Shown: positions 8,894 through 16,880 of the stretch, one piece after another
Numbering within the stretch: the stretch's first letter is position 1
Layout of the letters: each line of letters opens with the position of its first letter
Program-made: the position numbers and the translations under genes
The notes under the pieces: generated by a model
Databases searched by the model: none
Told to the model about the DNA's origin: nothing
The model's input: the letters and a program-made list of their open reading frames with translations, nothing else
From: Candidatus Accumulibacter similis
GTDB lineage: Bacteria > Pseudomonadota > Gammaproteobacteria > Burkholderiales > Rhodocyclaceae
Assembly: GCA_013347225.1 (NCBI GenBank)
Contig: CP054595.1
Coordinates: 682,001-746,000 of the forward strand
Direction of reading: 5' to 3'
DNA: 64,000 nucleotides

Positions 8894-9612
8894 TCGGGAT
8901 CCTTTCGGACGCGCATGGTAACACGGCTGCCTTTCGTACAGCCATCGGCCATCTCAGAGACCTTGGCGCGCAAGTCTTCTACTTCCTTGGCGACGCCATT
9001 GGATATCTTCCCACCGTCGGGGTGATCAGCGAACTGCAGGAAATGGGGAAAACGGTCACATGCCTTCTCGGCAACCACGAGAGCATGCTGCTGAACGGCG
9101 ACACGGATCTGCAGCGCGAACCGGCATACCAGCATCAGCGCATCCGGGATCTCTTGACCAGAGAACAGAGAGCATTCATTCAGTCCTGGCCGACTCACTG
9201 TCGGCACTCCCATGGCGGAACGGACCTGCTGTTTGTACACGGGAGCCCGGCGGATTTCACGAATGAGTATCTATACCCCGACACTGATCTCAGCCGCTTC
9301 GTGGTCGGAGAAAGCTTTGTCTTCATGGGCCATAGTCATTACCCGTTCATTCGCGACAGCGGCGGCACGACTTTTGTCAACGTGGGCAGCTGTGGTCTGC
9401 CGCGGGATGATGGGCGCTATGGGTCGTTTGCGACCTTCGATCCGGCAATCCGAAAAGCCTGCCTGTACCGCTTCGAGATTGGCGGATCGCTTGCTTTCCT
9501 GCCAGAGAGTTCGCGGAATCTGTTACACTCCTCCGTTGTCCGTCTGTTTGCTCGGCGGGCGCCCTCACTGGTCGGCACGCTCATGCAAACCCGGACGGAC
9601 AGCAAGCAATGA
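8890..9612 (+). CDS. calcineurin-like metallophosphoesterase
   Basis: Small metallophosphoesterase of about 240 residues. All metal-binding motifs are present in order: SDAHGN at the N-terminus, GDAIGYLP, GNHES, a VHGSP block and GHSHYPF near the end. The GTG at 8890 overlaps the stop of the preceding gene (GTGA) and has GAAGG seven bases upstream; an in-frame ATG at 8872 is the alternative. The stop overlaps the ATP-grasp gene by four bases. In this setting it may remove a phosphate from a sugar or carrier intermediate, or act on nucleotides; the sequence does not say which. Confidence 0.88.
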   Translation: MIGILSDAHGNTAAFRTAIGHLRDLGAQVFYFLGDAIGYLPTVGVISELQEMGKTVTCLLGNHESMLLNGDTDLQREPAYQHQRIRDLLTREQRAFIQSWPTHCRHSHGGTDLLFVHGSPADFTNEYLYPDTDLSRFVVGESFVFMGHSHYPFIRDSGGTTFVNVGSCGLPRDDGRYGSFATFDPAIRKACLYRFEIGGSLAFLPESSRNLLHSSVVRLFARRAPSLVGTLMQTRTDSKQ

Positions 9613-10661
9613 TAAGGGTTCTGGTTACGGCAATGGGCGGCGGTGGTCACGGTGAGCAGATCCTCAAAGCCCTGCGGACTGCAGAAAAGGGACGCTATTG
9701 GATCGCCGGGGCCGATGCCAATCCCGCGTGTCCACAGTTCGACATGGTGGACCAGCGGGCGGTGCTGCCGCTGGCCAATTCCCCTGCCTACATGGACGAG
9801 CTTTTCGCCCTGATTTCACGGTATCGGATCCAGGCGCTGTTTCATGGCTGTGAACCCGAATTGAGGCTCTTTGCCAAGCACCGGCAGGAGATCGAAGCGC
9901 TGGGCGTATTTCTCCCGGTCAATCCGACGCCCGTGATTGACCTCTGCATGGACAAGGAGAAGACGAACAGGCGCCTGCTGGAACTCGGGTTTGAGGCTCC
10001 CCGCTTCGCCGTCGTCGAAGGCGATGCGGACTTGGCATCGATCGATTGGTTTCCCGTAGTCGTCAAGCCGTCGCTGGGAGGTGGCGGTTCGGCCAACGTC
10101 TATATCGCGCAAAACCCGTGCGAGCTCGCAGGTCTCGCCAAGTACCTCAACCTCGGTGCCAATGACATCAAGTTCTTCCTACAGGAGTACGTCGGCACTC
10201 CCGATGCCGAATACACGGTCGGCGTACTCCATGACATGGATGGACAGTACATAAATTCAATCGCGGTGAAGCGAATGTTGTCCGGGCAGCTCAGCATTCG
10301 CACCAGCGTTGCCAACACGACAGGTAGGAGAGAGCTCGGACCGCGTTTGGTCATCAGCTCCGGAATCAGCCAGGGCGAGATCGACAGATTCCCGGAAGTT
10401 GCCGAAACGTGCCAGGCCATCGCGAAGGCGATTGGTGCCAAAGGCCCGGTCAACATTCAGTGTCGCGTGGTCAACCGCGTGGTTCAGGTCTTCGAGATCA
10501 ACCCCAGGTTTTCCGGAACAACGTCGCTGCGCGCGATGGTTGGATACAACGAGCCGGACGTCCTGGTGCGCAAGCATCTGCTCCATGAGACGGTACCTGT
10601 TGGCTTCCCCTATGGCAAGGGCCTCATCCTCAGAAACCTGACGGAGCATTATTATGGCTAG
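9609..10661 (+). CDS. ATP-grasp domain carboxylate-amine ligase-like protein
   Basis: 350 residues. N-terminal pre-ATP-grasp domain (RVLVTAMGGGGHGEQILKAL), then an ATP-grasp fold resembling carbamoyl-phosphate synthase large-chain modules: VVKPSLGGGGSANV is the glycine-rich loop, FLQEYVGTPDAEYTVGV follows, and VFEINPRFSGTT carries the metal-binding Glu/Asn. Family members ligate a carboxylate to an amine or similar nucleophile through an acyl-phosphate. In polysaccharide loci such enzymes may attach amino acids or other acids to sugars. It overlaps both neighbours, so it is tightly coupled to the phosphoesterase and the methyltransferase. Substrates unknown. Confidence 0.87.
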   Translation: MIRVLVTAMGGGGHGEQILKALRTAEKGRYWIAGADANPACPQFDMVDQRAVLPLANSPAYMDELFALISRYRIQALFHGCEPELRLFAKHRQEIEALGVFLPVNPTPVIDLCMDKEKTNRRLLELGFEAPRFAVVEGDADLASIDWFPVVVKPSLGGGGSANVYIAQNPCELAGLAKYLNLGANDIKFFLQEYVGTPDAEYTVGVLHDMDGQYINSIAVKRMLSGQLSIRTSVANTTGRRELGPRLVISSGISQGEIDRFPEVAETCQAIAKAIGAKGPVNIQCRVVNRVVQVFEINPRFSGTTSLRAMVGYNEPDVLVRKHLLHETVPVGFPYGKGLILRNLTEHYYG

Positions 10662-11826
10662 GTCGGCGCCGAACCCGATCAGCAGGAACGCTTGTCCTGC
10701 CTGCGGATCGTCCGAGGTGGTCCAGATTCCAGGCGGCAGTGTGCTGCCCGCCATCCTTTTTCCGGTGGAAAGCGATCGTGCAGGCGATGTCCCGGCGCGA
10801 GCGGTCCGGGCCGCGGCCTGTTGCGAGTGCCAGCACGTGTTCCTGACGGATCTCGACCCCGAGTTTTCCGAGAACCTGTACGCCACTTACTACAATCTGT
10901 ACCCTTTCAAGGCTCTCGAGACCTTGAATGCCTTTTATCGTGAGCCGTTCAACAGGCTGTTGCCGGTCTTCTGTCCGCCTGGAAACCTCAGTCTGCTGGA
11001 GATAGGCTGTGATGAGGTGGAGCAGATGCGCTGCTTCCTCGACCAGGGATATCGCTGCACGGCCATCAATCCGGGAGCACGGGAATGCGGCGATGTTCGC
11101 TTCATCGATGGCTACTATGGTTCAACTCCGGTCTCAGGAGATTTCGATCGCATCATCTCGCGCTTCAATCTGGAGCACATCGTCGACATCGATGGTTTTT
11201 TTGAGCAACTGCACCGCAACCTCAAGGCTGATGGCATCGCGATCGTGCAGGTGCCGAACGCCGAGCACTTTCTGCACCTGGGTGTGTTGAACATGTTTGC
11301 GCACGAGCACCCGCACTATTTCTGTCGCAAGTCGCTGGCGGCGATGATCTTCCGCTGCGGCTTCGAAGTACGGTTTCTGAATGGGGCTACCGAGCCAAGC
11401 CTGATATGTGCATTTGGCCGCCGAACTGGCGGTTCCTACGACCCCAGTGCGAGAATTGGCGGCCTGAGGCAGGTGGTCTCTGAGGTCTGTGCTTTCATCG
11501 GTCGCAGCGACGGTGGAGTCGTTCTCTATGGTGCCGGGTTGTCCGCGTCGGCGCTGCTCTACTGTTCAGACTTCCAAGTCAACTGGTACGACCGGATTGC
11601 GATTGTTGACGATAACCCGGTGATCCAGGGGCGCCTGATGCCGAATACCCCGCTGACAATCGGTCGCCCGGACGATCAGGCTTTCGAAAACGGCAAGTCA
11701 ATAATACTCACGCTGAGTCAGCAGTACCACCCGGCAGTGATTGGCAGGCTGCGGGCCCGAGGCGTGGCAGCGGACATCTACGCGATATCCAGCGGTGGTT
11801 TCAAGGCGGTTGTGAGCGATTGTTGA
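10654..11826 (+). CDS. class I SAM methyltransferase, sugar C-methyltransferase-like
   Basis: 390 residues. The N-terminus has a CPACGS...CCECQH four-cysteine zinc-binding module, as in NDP-hexose C-methyltransferases; the centre has a SAM-binding fold (LLEIGCDEVEQM, IISRFNLEHI); the C-terminal third (VVLYGAGLSASALL...VDDNP) is the Rossmann-like domain of the same family. The SAM motif is EIGCDEV rather than a Gly-rich EIGCGxG, a modest deviation. It overlaps the ATP-grasp gene by eight bases. Probable role: C-methylation of a keto-deoxy-sugar intermediate, or methyl transfer onto the product of the two genes before it. Confidence 0.84.
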   Translation: MARSAPNPISRNACPACGSSEVVQIPGGSVLPAILFPVESDRAGDVPARAVRAAACCECQHVFLTDLDPEFSENLYATYYNLYPFKALETLNAFYREPFNRLLPVFCPPGNLSLLEIGCDEVEQMRCFLDQGYRCTAINPGARECGDVRFIDGYYGSTPVSGDFDRIISRFNLEHIVDIDGFFEQLHRNLKADGIAIVQVPNAEHFLHLGVLNMFAHEHPHYFCRKSLAAMIFRCGFEVRFLNGATEPSLICAFGRRTGGSYDPSARIGGLRQVVSEVCAFIGRSDGGVVLYGAGLSASALLYCSDFQVNWYDRIAIVDDNPVIQGRLMPNTPLTIGRPDDQAFENGKSIILTLSQQYHPAVIGRLRARGVAADIYAISSGGFKAVVSDC

Positions 11827-12004
11827 AGGCCGGTTCCAGTCTGGGCAGACGGATGACTTTGCCGGCAGGTTGTGGTCGGACATCGTGCGATATGAGCGAG
11901 GCACAGGTATGCGGCTGCCGGCTTACCAATCCGATGGCGAGTGAACTCGAGGGCCGACGTGGTTCCTGGTGGCTGCCACGTCAGGTCAGGGAGGAGATAA
12001 CGCC
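11827..12004 (+). other. short intergenic gap
   Basis: 178 bases between the methyltransferase and the deacetylase-like gene. No recognisable gene. The last bases hold GGAGGAG, the ribosome-binding site for the ATG at 12005. No clear terminator or promoter seen. Confidence 0.4.
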
Positions 12005-13468
12005 ATGATATCGGTGGATAACAAGCCTGCGAACGCTGTACCGCGGAACGAGGACTTCACGATCGGGGCATATCGTCGTCTGCTTCGGCTTTGCCTTTCG
12101 TCCTACACGCCTGCCAGCTACGGCCGCATCCCATGGGGGGAGCGCTTCGTCCTCTGGCGACACGACTGCGACTATTCCTTGAACCGGGCACTCGCATTGG
12201 GCCGTGCCGAGGAGGAAGAAGGGCTGAAATCGACCTTCTTCGTGAATCCACACAGCGAGTTTTACAATCTCCTCGAACGTGGCCAGCTTGAGATCGTGAA
12301 CGAACTGCTTCGCTTGGGTCACGAGGTCGCCCTGCATTTTGATGGGGCTTTCCACGCGACTCGTTCGCAGGAGGAATTGCATGACCAGATTTACCGTGAG
12401 GCCGGGCTGCTCGAGCAGTTTCTGGGCAAACGCCCCACTGCTTTCAGTTTCCACAACCCAAGTGCCTTTCATCTGAGCTGCGAAGACGACAGCTACGGTG
12501 GCCTGGTCAACTGCTACTCCAAGCACTTCAAGACCCAGGTGCCGTACTGTTCAGACTCCAATGGTTATTGGCGCTTTCGTCGCTTGTCCGACGTGCTGAG
12601 CGATGCCAGCGACCCGTGTCTGCAGGTACTGACCCACCCGGGCTGGTGGCAGTCACGCATCATGCCGCCGCGTCAACGCGTCTTCCGGTGCGCTGTCGGT
12701 CGGGCCAGAGCGACGATGCGACTCTACGATCAGGCGCTCGAGGACTGGAACCGCGAGAACTTTGCCGGTTCTGCGGCGTCCGTCAGGTTCCTGCGATCGA
12801 TCGACGACAGGACTTATGTTGCGCTTGATTATCTGTGGAACACGAGGCGGTTCGCGACTCTCTTCCTGGAGCTCTCGCGCCTCCACGAAACACAGATCAG
12901 GCGAGTGTGCAAGGCGATTCTGATCCGCGAATGGCAGATACCTGCGGCGGAAGTGGACGGCTTTCTGGACCAGGTGGGCCTTCGGCTCGATGGCTTGAGT
13001 CTGTTCAAGGGTGTTTGCGGCGGAAGCTGGCTAATGACGGGCGAGGCGCATGACAAGAGCCACCGGGAATCGCTGGAGGTCCGTGACCGTGTGGCGCAAG
13101 GCCAGCCGGCGGCAGACGACGTGCTGGAGGCCGGCTGCGTCGATCTTTGTGCCCGAATCGAGTCCCTCGCTGCGTGGGGCAGGCGCGAGGCGATCGGCCT
13201 TGACGGGCTGGGGCATAGCGAGGCTGCCGACCGTCCAGCCGACGACAGGCGGGAACAGCACCTCGGGGAGGACCTCACGGCAGACGGTGTCCGGGAGGTC
13301 GAGGAAACGTCGCGAAACCGGTGGCAGGCCTTCAAGGAGCACGTGGAAGGCATGACTGGTGGCGAGAGAACAAGGGTAACCATGGCTGTGGGCTTGAGGT
13401 CCGCGGTGGATGCAGTGCAGGGCGACGGGCGGTCGCAGTCGTTCGTGCTGGCCGACCCGTCCCGTTGA
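12005..13468 (+). CDS. polysaccharide deacetylase-like protein with unassigned C-terminal part
   Basis: 487 residues if read to the stop at 13468. The first ~300 residues look like a NodB-type deacetylase: LWRHDCDYSL gives the general-base/metal aspartates, GHEVALHFDG carries a metal-binding histidine, FSFHNPS and a late LTHPGWW complete the pattern. The ATG at 12005 is preceded by GGAGGAG. From about residue 345 (base 13040 on) the protein becomes low in hydrophobics and rich in Asp, Glu, Arg and Gly with no recognised domain, so the real gene may have been longer, or its 3' end replaced. It probably de-N-acetylates or edits a cell-surface sugar. Confidence 0.72.
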   Translation: MISVDNKPANAVPRNEDFTIGAYRRLLRLCLSSYTPASYGRIPWGERFVLWRHDCDYSLNRALALGRAEEEEGLKSTFFVNPHSEFYNLLERGQLEIVNELLRLGHEVALHFDGAFHATRSQEELHDQIYREAGLLEQFLGKRPTAFSFHNPSAFHLSCEDDSYGGLVNCYSKHFKTQVPYCSDSNGYWRFRRLSDVLSDASDPCLQVLTHPGWWQSRIMPPRQRVFRCAVGRARATMRLYDQALEDWNRENFAGSAASVRFLRSIDDRTYVALDYLWNTRRFATLFLELSRLHETQIRRVCKAILIREWQIPAAEVDGFLDQVGLRLDGLSLFKGVCGGSWLMTGEAHDKSHRESLEVRDRVAQGQPAADDVLEAGCVDLCARIESLAAWGRREAIGLDGLGHSEAADRPADDRREQHLGEDLTADGVREVEETSRNRWQAFKEHVEGMTGGERTRVTMAVGLRSAVDAVQGDGRSQSFVLADPSR

Positions 13469-13959
13469 CGCTGGTGAGCAAGGGATGAGTGTGTCGCGAG
13501 CCCTGCCTTTCGGCGATGTTCCGGGCCTTTCCCGGTGGCTCGGCGACGTGGCGGTCTGCGCCGTGGCTGCGGTCGTTGCGGCAGCGATCAGACGACAGTA
13601 TCTCGACGCCTTGCGTGAGCGTTGCGCGCCAATCAGTGTGCGCCCTCCTGTCCAGCCGCAGAGGGGTGCCGCCGGCCATGAACTTCTCAAGGCCGTTATC
13701 GCAGCGAATCTGCCGAAGATTCGCTCCAGCAGCTGGGTTGTCCACAGCCCGGACGAACGAGTGGCCAACTACTGCGGGCGCCCAACGCCCGTTAGCGGGT
13801 TTCGCAGTTGGGCACAGCCTGTGGTTTCGATCCATAACCATCTCCGCACCCTGCTGCCGCCAGCCTTTGATGGCCATTGGCAACACTTGATTGTGGCTCG
13901 CATCCTGATCCCGGCCGGACCCTCGGCACCGAAACCTGAATCCGTGCGAGGCCGGCACA
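13469..13959 (+). other. 491-base stretch without an assignable gene
   Basis: Between the deacetylase-like gene and the GNAT gene. An ORF starting ATG at 13485 runs in frame to 13970, overlapping the acetyltransferase start, but its product has no family resemblance. The minus strand also has open frames here without recognisable motifs. No tRNA, hairpin-plus-T-run or IS end was recognised. It may be a decayed gene together with the odd tail of the preceding ORF. Confidence 0.4.
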
Positions 13960-14478
13960 ATGCAGGCTGACAGCGTACGCCTGCGGCCGCTGCGGCGTGC
14001 CGATGCACCCGTGCTATACGAATGGATCACGCATCGCCAACTGGTGATCCTGAACGCGCCCTACCACCCGGTTTCAGAGGTCGACCATGAGGCGTGGGTC
14101 GAGTCGATGCTCACCAAGCGTAGCGACATGGTCATCTTCGTGATCGAGGAACTGGCAAGCAACAAGGCGATAGGCACTTGCCAGTTGCTGAACATCAACT
14201 GGCGGCACCGCAGCGCTGAACTGCAGATCCGCATCGGCGACGAGACGTTCCAGGGCAAGGGCTACGGCACCGAGGCCGTCAAGCTCCTGTGCCATTTCGG
14301 ACTTGCTGACCTGAACCTCCACCGAATCTACCTGCATGTCTTCGAGACCAACTCGCGGGCCATCCGCGCCTACGAGAAGTCAGGCTTCCTCAGGGAGGGC
14401 TCGTTGAAGGAAGCCGCCTTCATCGACGGCAAGTGGCTGGATGTGGCGGTGATGGGATTGATCGAGCAGGATGAGTAA
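13960..14478 (+). CDS. GNAT family N-acetyltransferase (RimJ/RimL type)
   Basis: 172 residues, typical for the family. The N-terminal VRLRPLRRADAPVLYEWI is the first strand and helix of the GNAT fold; the acetyl-CoA pyrophosphate loop is FQGKGYGTEAV near residue 95; LHRIYLHVFETNSRAIRAYEKSGF is the conserved C-terminal half. The stop overlaps the WbqC gene start by eight bases. In a sugar locus the expected role is N- or O-acetylation of an amino-sugar precursor (as WecD/PseH do), which fits the two aminotransferases upstream. Protein-acetylating activity cannot be excluded. Confidence 0.9.
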   Translation: MQADSVRLRPLRRADAPVLYEWITHRQLVILNAPYHPVSEVDHEAWVESMLTKRSDMVIFVIEELASNKAIGTCQLLNINWRHRSAELQIRIGDETFQGKGYGTEAVKLLCHFGLADLNLHRIYLHVFETNSRAIRAYEKSGFLREGSLKEAAFIDGKWLDVAVMGLIEQDE

Positions 14479-15175
14479 GACGGTTGCCATCCACCAGCCG
14501 AATTTCTTCCCGTGGCTGGGCTATTTCGACAAGATTGCGCGAAGCGACGTCTTCATCTTTCTCGATCACGTGCAGTTCCCGAAGACGGGAGGTGTATGGT
14601 GCAATCGGGTGAAGATGCGCTGTGGAGGCGAGGCACGCTGGGTTACCGGACCGATCAAACGAGCCTTCCACGGCGTGCTGGCGATCAACGAAGTGGCGTG
14701 GGCCGACGAACAGCCGTGGCGCCGAAAACTGTTGAAGACGCTGGCGGCAAACTACCCGCGAGCGCCATTCTTCAAGGAAACCATGGCTTGGCTTGAGCCG
14801 CTGATTCTTACGCCCGAGAGCAACTTGGCGCTTTACAACATGGCTGTGATCAAGGCCATGGCCGGGGAGATTGGCCTGCGGCATGAACACTGTGTGGCAT
14901 CTTCGTCGCTAGGCTGCGAAGGGCAGGCGAGCGGACTGCTGGTCAACCTGATACGCAAGGTCGATGGAAGTTATTACATGTGCGGCGGCGGAGCATCCGG
15001 CTACCAGGATGATCAAGCCTTCGCGCAGGCTGGCGTGTCGTTGGTCTATCAAGGATTCCAGCATCCGAAGTATCCACAGGCGGGCGCTGCCGATTTCGTG
15101 CCCGGTCTTTCCGTCGTGGATGCGCTGATGAATGTCGGGAGAGCTGGAGTCAGGGCGCTGCTCGCGGTAAGATGA
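14471..15175 (+). CDS. WbqC-like family protein
   Basis: 234 residues, matching the family length. The N-terminal VAIHQPNFFPWLGYFDKI and FLDHVQFPKTGGVWCNRVKM blocks are diagnostic of the WbqC-like family. These proteins recur in O-antigen and capsule loci, often beside aminotransferases and acyltransferases. Their reaction is not established; an acyl or aminoacyl transfer to amino-sugars has been suggested for the family. It overlaps the GNAT gene by eight bases, so the two are probably used together. Confidence 0.9.
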   Translation: MSKTVAIHQPNFFPWLGYFDKIARSDVFIFLDHVQFPKTGGVWCNRVKMRCGGEARWVTGPIKRAFHGVLAINEVAWADEQPWRRKLLKTLAANYPRAPFFKETMAWLEPLILTPESNLALYNMAVIKAMAGEIGLRHEHCVASSSLGCEGQASGLLVNLIRKVDGSYYMCGGGASGYQDDQAFAQAGVSLVYQGFQHPKYPQAGAADFVPGLSVVDALMNVGRAGVRALLAVR

Positions 15176-15199
15176 TCAATTCGTCGCAGGGAAGAGTCC

Positions 15200-16873
15200 G
15201 TGCCTTCGTACTATCGTCTTGTCAAACGTGCCGCGCGTGCGGGCTTTGATGCCATTCCAAATGAATTGAAGGACGTGCTTAAGAGCAGGCTCAGCACATC
15301 CTTGAAGCCAGAGATCAAGGCGGAACTCAAGCCGGAGCTCATGTCGGAACTCAAGGCCGAGCTCAAGGCCGAGCTCAAGGCCGAGCTCAAGGCCGAGCTC
15401 AAGGCCGAGCTCGCGCCGGAGCTCAAGGCCGAGTTGCTGGAATTCGTCAGGCGGCTCCATGATCTGCCGAGGCGGGTCGATGCGTTTTGTTCGGGGGTCG
15501 AAGCCGAAAGGTTGGCCGAGTTCCCAAGCATTGCCCGACATGAGCGGGAACTCCGCCGCATGGTCCGCTCAAGTGCTGGCCTCGCGGCGGATCCTTCCGA
15601 CCCGCCGTCTGCGGACGACCTGTTGGCGGAGATTGCTTTTCTACACGCCTCTTCGCACGCCCTCAGGCCGGCGTTCGATGCCTTGAAATCTCGGAGAGTG
15701 CTCTTCTGCGGCCAGGCCTACTACAACGTTTGGTACCTGTCGCGCGCCCTGCGTCCGCTTGGGTGGAAGGCCGATGTCTATAACTGGGACACCAATCCAA
15801 CAACCCGGATCTACTACCATGGTGAAGATTTCCGCCTCGGCGGTGATGTCGACATGAGTCTCGAGGGCGAGTTGGGTTTCTATCTCTCCTCGCTCTACGG
15901 TTACGACGTTTTTCATTTCTCCAACGCACATGGCATCGCCTTCGGCTGGGGTATCCAGTCGGCTGTGGCGCAGTGCTTGGGAATTCACGGCGAAATCCAT
16001 CTCCTCAAGGATCTCGGAAAGAAGGTGGTTTACTCGCACAACGGCTGCCTGGACGGGGTTTCCCAAACAGCCTTCTCGCGATGGGGGCCGGAGTCGGTTT
16101 GCTCCATCTGTCGCTGGCAGGATGAACCCACTGTTTGCAGTGACGCTCGCAATCTCGCCTGGGGGCAGTTCAGAAACTCGGTCGCCGATTATCAATGCAC
16201 GTTGGGTGGAAACCGTGTTGATTTCAATGACGATCCACGAGTCCATGAAGCTCCCGGGTTCTATTGCCTCGACCCGGAACTCTGGCATCCTGAAATCGAG
16301 ATTCCCGAGCAGTATCGCCTGCCGCGCCTTCCTGAAGGTGCGGTTCGCCTGTATCACACGGTCGGACACCGTGACGAGCGAACCCGCAGCGACGGGGTCA
16401 ACATCAAGTCGTCGCACGTCTATCTTCCCCTGATCGCGCGCCTGCGTGCCGAGGGGATGCTTCTCGAATTGGTTGAGCCGACCGGAATTCCAAACAAGGA
16501 AGTCCGCTTCCTGCAGGCGCAGGCCGATATCTTTCTGGACATGCTGAGCTACGGCTGGTTTGGCGCCAACATCCGCGAGGCGATGATGCTGGCAAAGCCG
16601 GTAATCTGTTTCATCCGTCCCGAATGGCTTGAGAGCGTCCGTGAGGAACTCCCCGCTTATGCCGATGAACTCCCCGTCATCAGCGCGACACCGCAGACGG
16701 TGGAGACTGTCCTGCGCGACCTGATTGCCCATCCCGAGAAGCGCTTGGAGATAGGCCGGCGCGGTAGGGAGTTTGCCCTGAAGTGGCACTCCGCCGCGGC
16801 TGGTGGACGGCGGTTCGATGAGATCTACAGCGCGCTGCTTAGAGGCGATCCCCTGTTGCGACAGCGGAACTGA
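15200..16873 (+). CDS. glycosyltransferase-like protein with tandem KAEL repeat
   Basis: 557 residues starting at GTG (15200) behind AGGGAAG. Residues ~35-80 are a run of four-residue units (KAEL/KPEL-like), predicted to be one charged helix; the rest of the N-terminal ~150 residues also looks helical. The C-terminal half looks like a glycosyltransferase family 1/4 sugar-nucleotide domain: SYGWFGANIREAMMLAKPVICFIRPEWLE, then a typical closing helix. A central CSICRWQDEPTVC block may bind metal. It sits between WbqC and the ABC exporter. Substrate unknown. The repeat DNA could change length by slippage without shifting the frame. Confidence 0.75.
   Translation: MPSYYRLVKRAARAGFDAIPNELKDVLKSRLSTSLKPEIKAELKPELMSELKAELKAELKAELKAELKAELAPELKAELLEFVRRLHDLPRRVDAFCSGVEAERLAEFPSIARHERELRRMVRSSAGLAADPSDPPSADDLLAEIAFLHASSHALRPAFDALKSRRVLFCGQAYYNVWYLSRALRPLGWKADVYNWDTNPTTRIYYHGEDFRLGGDVDMSLEGELGFYLSSLYGYDVFHFSNAHGIAFGWGIQSAVAQCLGIHGEIHLLKDLGKKVVYSHNGCLDGVSQTAFSRWGPESVCSICRWQDEPTVCSDARNLAWGQFRNSVADYQCTLGGNRVDFNDDPRVHEAPGFYCLDPELWHPEIEIPEQYRLPRLPEGAVRLYHTVGHRDERTRSDGVNIKSSHVYLPLIARLRAEGMLLELVEPTGIPNKEVRFLQAQADIFLDMLSYGWFGANIREAMMLAKPVICFIRPEWLESVREELPAYADELPVISATPQTVETVLRDLIAHPEKRLEIGRRGREFALKWHSAAAGGRRFDEIYSALLRGDPLLRQRN
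15309..15432 (+). repeat. 12-bp in-frame tandem repeat (GAGCTCAAGGCC)
   Basis: The core 15351-15410 holds about five perfect consecutive copies of GAGCTCAAGGCC; imperfect copies flank it on both sides (GAACTCAAG, GAGATCAAG, GAGCTCATG, GAGCTCGCG). Each unit encodes Glu-Leu-Lys-Ala, so the repeat number can change without a frameshift. It lies in the N-terminal helix of the glycosyltransferase-like protein. Confidence 0.93.
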
Positions 16874-16880
16874 GTGCGAC

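Noticed and set aside
13031..13768. Minus-strand ORF (245 codons) in the unexplained region
   Set aside because: No motif or plausible start context; its composition is that of an antisense shadow. The region is reported only as unassigned.
15351..15410. Repeat considered as a CRISPR or attachment site
   Set aside because: Units are 12 bp, contiguous and in frame with no spacers; it is a coding tandem repeat.
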